64,000 bases of DNA, taken from positions 2,226,001 through 2,290,000 of the forward strand of contig NC_010530.1 in NCBI RefSeq assembly GCF_000069785.1, written 5' to 3'. A model generated the notes under the pieces. It was not told the DNA's origin. It saw only the letters and a program-made list of their open reading frames with translations, and did no database searches. How positions within the stretch are numbered: position 1 is the first letter of the stretch; every line of letters starts with the position of its first letter. The stretch is from Cupriavidus taiwanensis LMG 19424. Lineage in GTDB: Bacteria; Pseudomonadota; Gammaproteobacteria; Burkholderiales; Burkholderiaceae. Below are positions 54,367-62,935 of the stretch, in pieces. Made by a program: the position numbers and the translations under genes.

Positions 54367-55041
54367 TTGACGCCCATCCAGTCCATCGCGCCCAAGGCGC
54401 CCGCCCCGCGGCGGGCGCCACGCAAGCTGGCGCCCGACAGCAAGCTGATGGTGCCGCTGGACGCGTTGCGTCCTACCCAGATCACGGTCGGCGGCTACCA
54501 CGTGGCGCAGAAGATGCACGTAACGCGGCGCATCGCGCCCGAGGCGCGCGCGGCGTTCCTGGACCGGCACCGCGTGCATCTGGTGATCGGGCCGCAGCAG
54601 GTGCTCTATGTGGTTGACCACCACCATTGGGTGCGCGCGTGGCATGACCTCGGGCTGACCCATGTGCCCGGCATCGTGCGCGCCGACCTGAGCGACATGG
54701 AGCTGCCCGCGTTCTGGCGCCACATGGTCGCCCAGCACCTGGTCCACCCCTACGACGAGCATGGCCGCCGGCGGCCGCTGACCGAACTGCCCGAGGCCAT
54801 CCACGATATGCGCGACGACCCGTACCGCAGCCTGGAGGCCTTCGTTCAGCTTGCGGGCGGCTATCGCAAGGTCAAGACCGCCTACCTCGATTTCCGCTGG
54901 GCGGACTTCTTCCGGCGCCACGTGCCCGGGCCGTTCGACACGCCGCATCACTTCGCCTTCGCGGTGGCGCACGCCTTCAGGCTGGCGCACTCGCGCGAGG
55001 CCAAGGACCTGCCCGGCTATATCGGCGCGCTGGGCTGCTGA
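54367..55041 (+). CDS. ParB-like nuclease domain protein (ParBc_2 type), second copy
   Basis: A 224-aa paralogue of the protein at 50601, sharing LRPTQITVGGYHVAQKMHVTRR, VLYVVDHHHWVRAWHDLG, HPYDEHG and MRDDPYRSLEAFVQLAGGYRK. The first codon is uncertain: the frame can open at TTG 54367, 3 bases after the BON stop, or at ATG 54448 just before the conserved LDALRPTQ; I list the longer form. Co-transcribed with the BON gene and convergent with topoisomerase IB. Confidence 0.8.
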   Translation: MTPIQSIAPKAPAPRRAPRKLAPDSKLMVPLDALRPTQITVGGYHVAQKMHVTRRIAPEARAAFLDRHRVHLVIGPQQVLYVVDHHHWVRAWHDLGLTHVPGIVRADLSDMELPAFWRHMVAQHLVHPYDEHGRRRPLTELPEAIHDMRDDPYRSLEAFVQLAGGYRKVKTAYLDFRWADFFRRHVPGPFDTPHHFAFAVAHAFRLAHSREAKDLPGYIGALGC

Positions 55042-55059
55042 GCGCCGGGCCGGTGACGG

Positions 55060-56145
55060 TCAGCCGCCATTGCCCTTCTTGCCGTTCGCCGGCTGCGCCT
55101 GGCTCGCCGCCAGCAACTGCAGCAGCCGCGCCTCGTCCGCGCGCAGCCGGGCCATGGCGGGCGCCCGGCCGCCCGCCTGCAGCACGCCGGCAAGGTATGC
55201 ATCGATGACGTCGGGATGCACATAGCATTTGCGGCACACCGCGACAGTATTGCGCAGCTGGCCCGCGACCTCGCGGATGGCATCGGTCACGGCCTTGCGG
55301 CGCGCCGTCTCGCTGGCCGCTTCCGGCAGTTTGCGCAGGATCGCCAGCGCATGCACGCTGCCGGCCCAGGTGCGGAAATCCTTGGCGGTAAAGTCGCCGC
55401 CGGTCACCTCCTGCAGGTAGGCGTTGACGTCGGCCGAGCCGATCTCGCGGATCTCGCCCTCGCTGTCGCGGTACTTGAACAGACACTGGCCGGGCAGGTC
55501 GGCACAGTTGCGCACGATGCGCGCGAGGCGCGGGTCGTTCACGGAGACGTCGTGCGTGATGCCGCTCTTGCCGGTGAACTGGAAGCGCAGCCGGCTGCCG
55601 CGCACGGTTACGTGGCGCCGCCGCAGCGTGGTCAGTCCGTAGGTACGGTTCTGACGCGCGTAGCGCGGCGAGCCGACGCGCACCAGCGTGGCGTCGAGCA
55701 GCAGCACCACCGCGCCCACCACCTTCTCGCGCGGCATGCCGTTGCGGCGCAGGTCGCGCGCCACCCGGGCGCGCAGGCGCGGCAGCGCGGCGCCGAATGC
55801 CGCCAGCCGCGCATACTTGTCGGAATCGCGCAGCGCGGCCCATTGCGGGTGGTAGACGTACTGCTTGCGCCCGCGCGCGTCGCGCCCGGTGGCCTGCAGG
55901 TGGCCGCGCGGGTCGGGGCAGATCCACACCGACTCGTAGGCCGGCGGAATCGCCAGCGCCGCGATGCGCGCCAGCGTCTCGGCATCCGTCACGCGCTTGC
56001 CATCGGGGCCGGTATAGCTGAAGCCGCTGCCATGGCGCCGGCGCGTGATGCCCGGGCTACTGTCATCGACATAGCGCAGCCCGGCGTCGCGCAGCACCGC
56101 GTCGAGCGCGGCGGGGGCTTCGGCGCCGGGCAGCGTGCTGTCCAT
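55060..56145 (-). CDS. DNA topoisomerase IB
   Basis: Type IB topoisomerase, 361 aa, relaxing supercoils through a 3' phosphotyrosyl link. Characteristic segments: AIPPAYESVWICPDPRGHLQATGRDARGRKQYVYHP at the N-terminal domain, YGLTTLRRRHV, KDFRTWAGSVHALAILRK, and the catalytic Tyr in CRKCYVHPDVIDAY. Length is normal for the bacterial poxvirus-like group. Last gene of a four-gene minus-strand series (iron-permease-like, DUF3182, hydrolase, topoisomerase). Confidence 0.94.
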   Translation of the reverse strand: MDSTLPGAEAPAALDAVLRDAGLRYVDDSSPGITRRRHGSGFSYTGPDGKRVTDAETLARIAALAIPPAYESVWICPDPRGHLQATGRDARGRKQYVYHPQWAALRDSDKYARLAAFGAALPRLRARVARDLRRNGMPREKVVGAVVLLLDATLVRVGSPRYARQNRTYGLTTLRRRHVTVRGSRLRFQFTGKSGITHDVSVNDPRLARIVRNCADLPGQCLFKYRDSEGEIREIGSADVNAYLQEVTGGDFTAKDFRTWAGSVHALAILRKLPEAASETARRKAVTDAIREVAGQLRNTVAVCRKCYVHPDVIDAYLAGVLQAGGRAPAMARLRADEARLLQLLAASQAQPANGKKGNGG

Positions 56146-56157
56146 GGGCGCGCGCGG

Positions 56158-57012
56158 CTAGGCCGCGCCCGGCGCGCTGGCCGGCTCGCGCTGCGGTTCG
56201 AGTCCCGCATCGGGCGCGGGAGGCGCGGGCTTGGGCGGCGCCGGCGGCGCCGCGCGCTCGGCGGTGACCGGGCCGGCGCGGGCCACGGTGACCATTTCAC
56301 GCAGCCAGTTGACCAGCATGCTGCTGTAGGTGCGCTGGTACTCCTCGTCGCTCAGGCCATGGTCGGCGCCCTTGATCACGCGGTAGGTCAGCGAATTGGC
56401 ATGGATGCAGGCATCGACATAGCTCATCACCGCGGCATGGGGCACGATCTGGTCGTGCTCGGATTCGATCACCAGCACATCGCCGGTAAACGCCGTGCAG
56501 GCGCGCAGCGCGCGATTGCTCGCGGGCGGCACCATGCTGCGCCGGTAGGCCACCAGGTCCTGCTCGCGGTGCAGCTGGCGCTTGGGCAGGTCCCAGCCGG
56601 AGTCCATGTACAGCGCCGGGGCACGGAACGCCAGCCAGCGCACCTGGCGCAGGCTGCTGAGCAGCGCCGCCAGGTAGCCGCCATAGCTGCTGCCCACCAC
56701 CGCGATCGCGTTGCGGTCGACCTCGGGCTGGCGCACCAGCACATCGTAGGCCGCCACCACGTCTGCCAGGTTGCGCGTGCGGCTGACGGTCTCGTACTGC
56801 GCGCGCGTGCCGGCGTGGCCGGTCAGGTCGAAGGTCAGGCAAACGCAGCCCAGCCCCGCCACCTTGCGCGCCCGCGCGAGGTATTGCTGCTGGCTGCCGC
56901 CCCAGCCATGCACGAACAACACGCCCGGCAACTTGGTTTCCGGGCTGATCAGGGTACCGGCAATGGTGCCGCCTTCGCTTTCGATCTGCAGCAGTTCTTC
57001 ATGCGTTGCCAT
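56158..57012 (-). CDS. Alpha/beta hydrolase
   Basis: Cytoplasmic alpha/beta-fold hydrolase, 284 aa. Oxyanion segment VLFVHGWGGSQQQYL, nucleophile elbow VVGSSYGGYLAAL, acid in VIESEHDQIVPHAA and His in IKGADHGLSDEEYQ. The last about 40 residues are Pro/Ala-rich and dispensable-looking. It overlaps the end of the DUF3182 gene by 14 bases, so the two are co-translated. Substrate unknown. Confidence 0.88.
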   Translation of the reverse strand: MATHEELLQIESEGGTIAGTLISPETKLPGVLFVHGWGGSQQQYLARARKVAGLGCVCLTFDLTGHAGTRAQYETVSRTRNLADVVAAYDVLVRQPEVDRNAIAVVGSSYGGYLAALLSSLRQVRWLAFRAPALYMDSGWDLPKRQLHREQDLVAYRRSMVPPASNRALRACTAFTGDVLVIESEHDQIVPHAAVMSYVDACIHANSLTYRVIKGADHGLSDEEYQRTYSSMLVNWLREMVTVARAGPVTAERAAPPAPPKPAPPAPDAGLEPQREPASAPGAA

Positions 57013-58204
57013 CGGACTCAGGCTCCAGTCGTGCGTACTTGGTCAACGGGCCGACATGGCGGTCTTCGCCCTGGTAAAAGACCTCGGCGTCATCCGGCAC
57101 GCGCACATCGTTGCCGTAGACTTCGCGCGTGGACGCGAGCACGCGTGTGCGGCCCGGGTCGTCGCGCAATGCCGCCAGCGCCAGCAGTTCGGCACCGGTC
57201 GCGCCGCCCACGCGCCAGGACTGCTCCAGCACCCCGCCGAGCACCTGGCCGCCATCGGCGCCGCCGGCCGGCGCGCCAAAGGCGACGTCGTAATTGCAGC
57301 GCGACAGCACCATGCCGCCGCCCTCGCCATAGCAGGCCACCGCGGCCTCGTGATACACCATCGCCGCGCGCACCGCGGCAATGATGCGGGCGTCGAACGG
57401 GTGCTGCAGCAGCGCGTCAAAGCCGCCGCGTACCACCGTCAGCGTCGAGCCGCCGTAGACCTTCTGGCCCCGGTTGTTCTCGGTCAGCCCCTGCGTGCCG
57501 CAATAGCTGGCCTCCAGTCCTGCCAGCACGACCTTGCCCACGCTGTAGGTGTGCGGCGCGCGCAGGTCGCGCTCGACCACCAGGCCGTCGCGCTCCACCA
57601 CTTCGGGGGCAAGCGCGGCCAGCGCCTGCTCCAGCGCGCGTTCGTCGTCGACCACACGCTGGCCCAGCCCGCCGACGCCGCCCGTATCCTTCAGCCGCAC
57701 CGGTCCGAGCACGAGCAGGCGCCGCGCCGCGATGCGCGCATCGTCGACGCTGAACGCGGTGAAACCCGGCAGCGTGGCGCCCACCGCGCGTCGCACAAAG
57801 GCCTCGGACCAGCCCCGCGGCGCCGCTGCGCCAGGCTCGACCAGGCCATGCGTGATGGCCTTGGTGGCGACGAACGCGTACGGCACCACGCCGCCGAAGA
57901 GATCGTCCAGGCCCTGCACGCCCAGGCGTGTCGCCAGCTCGCGGCCGACCAGGCTCTGCGCCGGTACCAGGTAAGGCGGCGGACCTCCTGCGGAGGGCGG
58001 CGCGTAGCCGCCGGCGTACGGCAGGCCCGCAATCTCGGCTACCTTGCGGGCGATATTGGCAAGGGTCATGCCATGGTGGCTGTCGGCCTGGCCCAGGGTT
58101 TCACAGCCGTAGGCCATCACCGCCCGGGCGCGCTGCCGCCCGGCTGCGCGATCTGCTGCCGGCAGCGCCGGTTTGCGCCTGTCTGGGCTGCCTGATGCGG
58201 TCAC
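56999..58204 (-). CDS. DUF3182 family protein (ATP-grasp-like)
   Basis: A 401-aa protein of unknown function, DUF3182. Recognisable segments: LGQADSHHGMTLANIARKVAEIAGLPYAGGY, VVPYAFVATKAITHGLV, LLVLGPVRLKDTGGVGGLGQ, GLVVERDLRAPHTYSVGKVVL and LTENNRGQKVYGGSTLTVVRGG; the order of lysine, glutamate and arginine positions is ATP-grasp-like. I chose GTG at 58204 because GGAG lies 8 bases upstream; TTG 58246 or ATG 58117 are alternatives. Confidence 0.82.
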   Translation of the reverse strand: MTASGSPDRRKPALPAADRAAGRQRARAVMAYGCETLGQADSHHGMTLANIARKVAEIAGLPYAGGYAPPSAGGPPPYLVPAQSLVGRELATRLGVQGLDDLFGGVVPYAFVATKAITHGLVEPGAAAPRGWSEAFVRRAVGATLPGFTAFSVDDARIAARRLLVLGPVRLKDTGGVGGLGQRVVDDERALEQALAALAPEVVERDGLVVERDLRAPHTYSVGKVVLAGLEASYCGTQGLTENNRGQKVYGGSTLTVVRGGFDALLQHPFDARIIAAVRAAMVYHEAAVACYGEGGGMVLSRCNYDVAFGAPAGGADGGQVLGGVLEQSWRVGGATGAELLALAALRDDPGRTRVLASTREVYGNDVRVPDDAEVFYQGEDRHVGPLTKYARLEPESDGNA

Positions 58205-58263
58205 GGGCTGGCTCCTGTCTCGGTTGTTGGCAGGGGTCTTGCGCAAGACGCACGGCCTGCGGG

Positions 58264-58842
58264 CTACGAGGCTGCCGGGGCGGACGCCGCGGGCGCGGTG
58301 CCGGCATCGCCGGCAGGCGGTTCCGGCGGGCGTCCGCGCGAGGCCCGCGCCTGGCGCTTGGCGGCGTGGTTCTCGCGCGCCTCGTCAAGCGAATGGCTGC
58401 TCTTGATGCCGTCTTCCTTGTCGGCCAGCTCGGCCAGCTGGCGGTAGAAGATCACCAGCTGGCGCAGCTCTTCTTCATCGAGGTCTTCGATCGACACCAG
58501 CATGTTGCTGGCTTCGCGGTGCGAGGCGAGCAGCTCGTTGAGCTTCAGGTGGACCGCTACGGCGTCCTTGTTCTGGCTCTGCTGGATCAGGAACACCATC
58601 AGGAAGGTGACGATGGTGGTGCCGGTATTGATGACCAGCTGCCACGTTTCGGAGTAGCCGAACATCGGGCCGGTGAGGGCCCACGCCACCACCACGCCCA
58701 CGGCGAGCACGAAGGCGGTCGGCGACCCGGCATGGCGCGTGGCGCCGCCGGCAAAGCGGTCGAACAGGTGCAGCACGGTGGCACGCTTGCCGGCGCCTGG
58801 CCGAGAGCCAACGCCGGGCAGGATTGGGCTGGATTTGCGCAT
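58264..58842 (-). CDS. Low-affinity iron permease family membrane protein
   Basis: A 192-aa protein with two membrane helices (TAFVLAVGVVVAWALTGPMFG and LVINTGTTIVTFLMVFLIQ) followed by QQSQNKDAVAVHLKLNELLASHREASNMLVSIEDLDEEEL, the signature of the low-affinity iron permease family; iron transport by the bacterial members is not well established. Ala/Pro-rich tail. First gene of the series leading to topoisomerase IB. Confidence 0.87.
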   Translation of the reverse strand: MRKSSPILPGVGSRPGAGKRATVLHLFDRFAGGATRHAGSPTAFVLAVGVVVAWALTGPMFGYSETWQLVINTGTTIVTFLMVFLIQQSQNKDAVAVHLKLNELLASHREASNMLVSIEDLDEEELRQLVIFYRQLAELADKEDGIKSSHSLDEARENHAAKRQARASRGRPPEPPAGDAGTAPAASAPAAS

Positions 58843-59267
58843 CGTTGCACTCCCACGGATAAAGTCGCCGGATTGGCAGCGAGCGGAGCCGCTGACCGGG
58901 CCGCCGGCGGGGGCGGCATGCTGATTTCATTGTATGGAGCGCATGGCCAATGTGCAGCGGGCGCAGTCCTACAACGGGCGCAGCACTTGCAGTGTTCCGG
59001 CGCGCCGCGGGCCTTTCGTTTCTACATCGGGTGATAAATCTTGCCGGCGGCATGGCCACGCCGATGCGTGCCGGCGCGCGCTGGCAACAGGAACGCTTCT
59101 TGCGCCGCATGTCGCGACGAAGCGGCGACTCCCGGCGCGACGGTGGCCCGTCGCGCCTGCTATCCCTGGGCCCGGTCCGCAAAGGCATCGGGCCCACCAG
59201 AGACGGCGTCGATCTGCACGCCGTCGGCGCCCGCATCCCCGAAACGCAGTATCGACATGGAGCGAAG
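58843..59267. other. Divergent intergenic region, iron-permease-like gene and small BON gene
   Basis: A 425-base gap with YTACANCG words at 58969-58976 (CTACAACG) and 59032-59039 (CTACATCG), a -24/-12 match at 58976-58991 and a weaker one at 59082-59097 (TGGCAACAGGAACGCT), all on the plus strand. No clear sigma-54 match toward the iron-permease-like gene. Confidence 0.4.
58976..58991 (+). promoter_or_regulatory. Candidate sigma-54 promoter upstream of the small BON gene
   Basis: GGGCGCAGCACTTGCA: GG at 58977-58978, ten bases, GC at 58989-58990 within a perfect TTGCA. The predicted leader of about 265 bases is long, so the weaker match at 59082 may be the real one. Confidence 0.35.
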
Positions 59268-59594
59268 ATGAGCGCTACTCCCTCGGCCGAAGACGAAGCC
59301 TTGCGCGTGGCCGTGCGCACGGAAATCGCCGCCGCCTTCGATGGCCGCTTTCCCGACGGCGTGACGCTGGAGGTGGCAGACCGGCGCGTGACCGTGCGCG
59401 GTTGCGTCGAAGACATCGACACTGCGCAGCGCGTGGAAAAAGCCGCCGCTGTCAGTCCGGGCGTGCTGGGGGTGCATAACGCGCTGTCGACACGGCAGCC
59501 GCCACCGCCCGAACCCCCAGGCCAGCCGGCCGGCAGCGGCAGGCATGCCGATCCGGCCGAGAAGCCCGCCGGACAGGTCAACCACAAGGTCTGA
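59268..59594 (+). CDS. Small BON-domain protein
   Basis: A 108-aa protein with a single short BON-like domain: ALRVAVRTEIAAAFDGRFPDGVTLEVADRRVTVRGCVEDIDTAQRVEKAAAVSPGVLGVHNAL, then a Pro/Gly-rich tail. No signal peptide. GGAG precedes the ATG at 59268 by 5 bases; longer frames upstream are unsupported. Third BON protein of the window. Convergent with the PRC-barrel gene, with a hairpin between them. Confidence 0.78.
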   Translation: MSATPSAEDEALRVAVRTEIAAAFDGRFPDGVTLEVADRRVTVRGCVEDIDTAQRVEKAAAVSPGVLGVHNALSTRQPPPPEPPGQPAGSGRHADPAEKPAGQVNHKV

Positions 59595-59617
59595 GTCTGA
59601 GCGCCTGCCCGCAAATG

Positions 59618-59650
59618 CCAGCGCGCCGGAGGTTTTCTCCGGCGCACTGG
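59618..59650. terminator. Terminator-like hairpin between small BON and PRC-barrel genes
   Basis: GCGCCGGAG/CTCCGGCGC (9 bp, loop GTTTT) extended by CCAG/CTGG after one mismatch. It lies between convergent genes and may stop transcription from both sides; no T-run follows on either strand. Confidence 0.65.
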
Positions 59651-59668
59651 TGCTGACGACTGAGGATC

Positions 59669-60130
59669 TCAGGCCCAGGGGTCATAGCGGTCGGCTTCCC
59701 AGTACGGCGAGATGCCGTAGTACTGGTGGATGCTGGTGGCCCATTGCGAATCAGCCATGGTGGGCCAGTGATCCTTGTCGAAGCCCGGCGCTGCCTTGAG
59801 GCGGTCTTTCTCGACGCCGAGCACGAAGCACTTGCGACGCGTGTCCAGCGTGAGCGCGGACCACGGCAGCGCGAACAGCTTTTCGCCGATGCCGAGGAAT
59901 CCCCCCATGGCCAGCACGGCATAGGCGACGCGGCCGCCGAGCACGTCGATCATGATGTGGTCGATGGTGCCGATGTCGTCGCCGGCCGGGTCAACCACCT
60001 TGTTGCCCTCGAGCGTGTCGGCCGCCATCACGAACGGGCCGGGACCGGGGGAATTGCGGTCGATGCCGCCGACGATCGATGCGCCGTGCGGATGTTCGGC
60101 GCCGGGCGTTTCGGGTTGGACTGGGTTCAT
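59669..60130 (-). CDS. PRC-barrel domain protein
   Basis: A 153-aa protein with a PRC-barrel (about 33-110): VMAADTLEGNKVVDPAGDDIGTIDHIMIDVLGGRVAYAVLAMGGFLGIGEKLFALPWSAL. The C-terminal part DHWPTMADSQWATSIHQYYGISPYW is typical of the stress-associated subgroup. Cytoplasmic. Downstream of and in the same direction as the long IIAGRFDS gene (63 bases apart), so possibly one operon. Confidence 0.88.
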   Translation of the reverse strand: MNPVQPETPGAEHPHGASIVGGIDRNSPGPGPFVMAADTLEGNKVVDPAGDDIGTIDHIMIDVLGGRVAYAVLAMGGFLGIGEKLFALPWSALTLDTRRKCFVLGVEKDRLKAAPGFDKDHWPTMADSQWATSIHQYYGISPYWEADRYDPWA

Positions 60131-60193
60131 GGATACCTCCGTTTTGGCTGCGCGGGTAGCGGGTTGTGGCGGAATGAAATGCGCGGGCTCGCG

Positions 60194-60784
60194 CTAGCTG
60201 CGTTCGCGCGCGTCGGCCGGCACAGGCGGCACCAGCGGATCGAAGTCGGCCCAGCGGCCGTCGACCCACCGGCCCTCGGCGCGCTCGACATCCTTGGCAC
60301 CGCCCTGGCGCAACACGGTCGCAACCGTGTCTACGGTGGCAGTGTCGGCGCTGGCCAGGTGCGCCGCCAGCACGACCCCGGCATTGCGCACCGGGGGCTG
60401 GCCGGTGCGCGGGTTGCGTCCGGCATGGCGCGCCAGCGCCAGCGCCCCGGCGAGCGAGCCCAGGTAGGCGCCCAGCCCGATCGCGAACACCAGCACCAGC
60501 AGCGACATCGGCGGGGTCGACCCCAGGGCCGCAACCAGCGCTGCGCCGAGCGCGGCGCCTGCCGCAGCGCCGAGCAGCACCCCGCTGATGGCACCCACGC
60601 CGGACTTGCGCGCACCGGCGTCCGCGGCGTGGTCGCCACCGATGGCAAAGGCGCCATGCTGCCCGGGCGGGTTCACATAGAAGAGGTTCAGGTCCTGGTC
60701 GGCAAACCCGTGCGCGCGTAGCCGGCTTGCCGCGGTTTCGGCGGTAGAGAAGCTGTCGAAGCGGCCAGCGATGATGGCGGACAT
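60194..60784 (-). CDS. IIAGRFDS-family stress protein with glycine-zipper membrane segment
   Basis: A 196-aa protein of unknown function. N terminus MSAIIAGRFDSFSTAETAASRLRAHGF and C-terminal GGAKDVERAEGRWVDGRWADFDP match the short protein at 51355. Between them lies a Gly/Ala-rich double hydrophobic region (GAISGVLLGAAAGAALGAAL and SLLVLVFAIGLGAYLGSLAG), so this form is probably membrane-associated. I found no -24/-12 match upstream. Confidence 0.75.
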   Translation of the reverse strand: MSAIIAGRFDSFSTAETAASRLRAHGFADQDLNLFYVNPPGQHGAFAIGGDHAADAGARKSGVGAISGVLLGAAAGAALGAALVAALGSTPPMSLLVLVFAIGLGAYLGSLAGALALARHAGRNPRTGQPPVRNAGVVLAAHLASADTATVDTVATVLRQGGAKDVERAEGRWVDGRWADFDPLVPPVPADARERS

Positions 60785-60889
60785 GTTGGCTCCTTTTCGT
60801 TCATCGATGCGGTCGGACCCGCGGTGCGGCCGGTGGTGGCCGCGCCGCGGCGCCTGGACTCAAGGTGGACTAAAGGGCAGGCTCGCACC

Positions 60890-61807
<918 letters not shown>

Positions 61808-61815
61808 CTACATCG
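61808..61815. promoter_or_regulatory. CTACATCG word upstream of H1-like gene
   Basis: AAAACTACATCGGCC; same 8-mer as at 49867-49874 and 59032-59039. Possible activator binding half-site; unproven. Confidence 0.3.
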
Positions 61816-61861
61816 GCCGCGGCCTCATGCTCCGGCGACGCGCATTGGAGAGGCAGCCTGT

Positions 61862-62776
61862 TCAGGGACGGCGCATATGGCGCGGGAACCTGACCGCAAT
61901 ACAGACGCTGACCTTGTCGCTGTCGCAGCCATCGCTCTCCGCGCTCAGCACCGCGCCATGCATTTCCACCATGCGGCGCGTCAGCAGCAGGGCGCTGCTT
62001 TGCCGGGACGGCGGCTCGCCGGCCTGAGGCGGGCGGCGCCCGAAGAAGTCCGTCAGCGCCGCCAGCCGGCTGGCACTGCGCTGGGAATCGAGCGACGGGC
62101 TTTCGGTAATGCGCAGCTTGACGTAGTCGGGCTCGCTGAACAGGTGCACGCTCACCGCGCCGCCCGCCGGCGCGCGCCAGATGCAATGCACCAGCAGGTG
62201 CCGCAGCAACGGCGCCAGCCGCGCGGCATCCCCGTCGACGCAGTACGCCGCGACGGCATCGGTCGCGCCTGGCGCGGTGACCGCAGCAGCGGCTGCCGGA
62301 GGAACCGGCCAAATCGACCCGTCCGCACTCAGCGCCGACAGCAGCACGCCGCGCGCCTCGGCCGCCTGTCGCCGGTCGGCAATGGCCTGGATGGCCAGCG
62401 CGCGTAGGTCCACTTGCTGCCAGCGCGGCGGGCTCTCGTCGGCAAGCAGCCGCACCGCCTCTTCCATTTCCTCGATCAGCGCCAGTTGCTGCTGCATGCC
62501 CGAGCGGATGCCGTCCAGCGCGCGCTGCGCCGGCGCCGGCGTGGTATCGAAGGCGCGGTCCAGCACATAGGCCCAGCTCTGGATGGCGTTCAGCGACGAG
62601 CGCAGGTCATGCGCGGATTGCTCGATCAGCGTGCTCACCTCCTGCACGCTGCGCACGGGCTCGGCACTGCCGCTGCTGCCGGCCAGCTGCGCGTTCGACG
62701 CCGGCGGATCGGGCGACTGCACGGAATGTGGCTCAGGGGTGCCCGGCAAGCCGGACGGCGGAATTCGCTGCGTCAT
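61862..62776 (-). CDS. Histidine-kinase-like protein with degenerate ATPase domain
   Basis: A 304-aa cytoplasmic protein. A HisKA-type dimerisation helix carries His in EQSAHDLRSSLNAIQSWAYVL. The C-terminal part aligns in outline with an ATPase domain (LLRHLLVHCIWRAP, DYVKLRITES, LLLTRRMVEMHGAVLSAES) but the glycine boxes DxGxG and GxGLG are absent, so ATP binding is doubtful. The ATG at 62776 is chosen. It is downstream of a sigma-54 activator gene on the same strand and may modulate it. Confidence 0.75.
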   Translation of the reverse strand: MTQRIPPSGLPGTPEPHSVQSPDPPASNAQLAGSSGSAEPVRSVQEVSTLIEQSAHDLRSSLNAIQSWAYVLDRAFDTTPAPAQRALDGIRSGMQQQLALIEEMEEAVRLLADESPPRWQQVDLRALAIQAIADRRQAAEARGVLLSALSADGSIWPVPPAAAAAVTAPGATDAVAAYCVDGDAARLAPLLRHLLVHCIWRAPAGGAVSVHLFSEPDYVKLRITESPSLDSQRSASRLAALTDFFGRRPPQAGEPPSRQSSALLLTRRMVEMHGAVLSAESDGCDSDKVSVCIAVRFPRHMRRP

Positions 62777-62935
62777 GTGCGGATCGGCCGCAATGGCCAG
62801 TGGACATGGCAGGCCGGATCGGCCGTGAATGTTGCCCTGCCTCGAAGCAAGAAACGTGCTGCGCGCGCCCAAGCCGGCACCCGGCACGCCGCGCATGCCC
62901 GCCATCCCCGTGGTCTCAAGCGATAGCGCACGCCG

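Noticed and set aside
51991..54990. 999-codon minus-strand open frame
   Set aside because: It covers the BON and ParB-like genes in antisense and the SDR gene in another frame; composition is Ala/Arg low-complexity with no domain.
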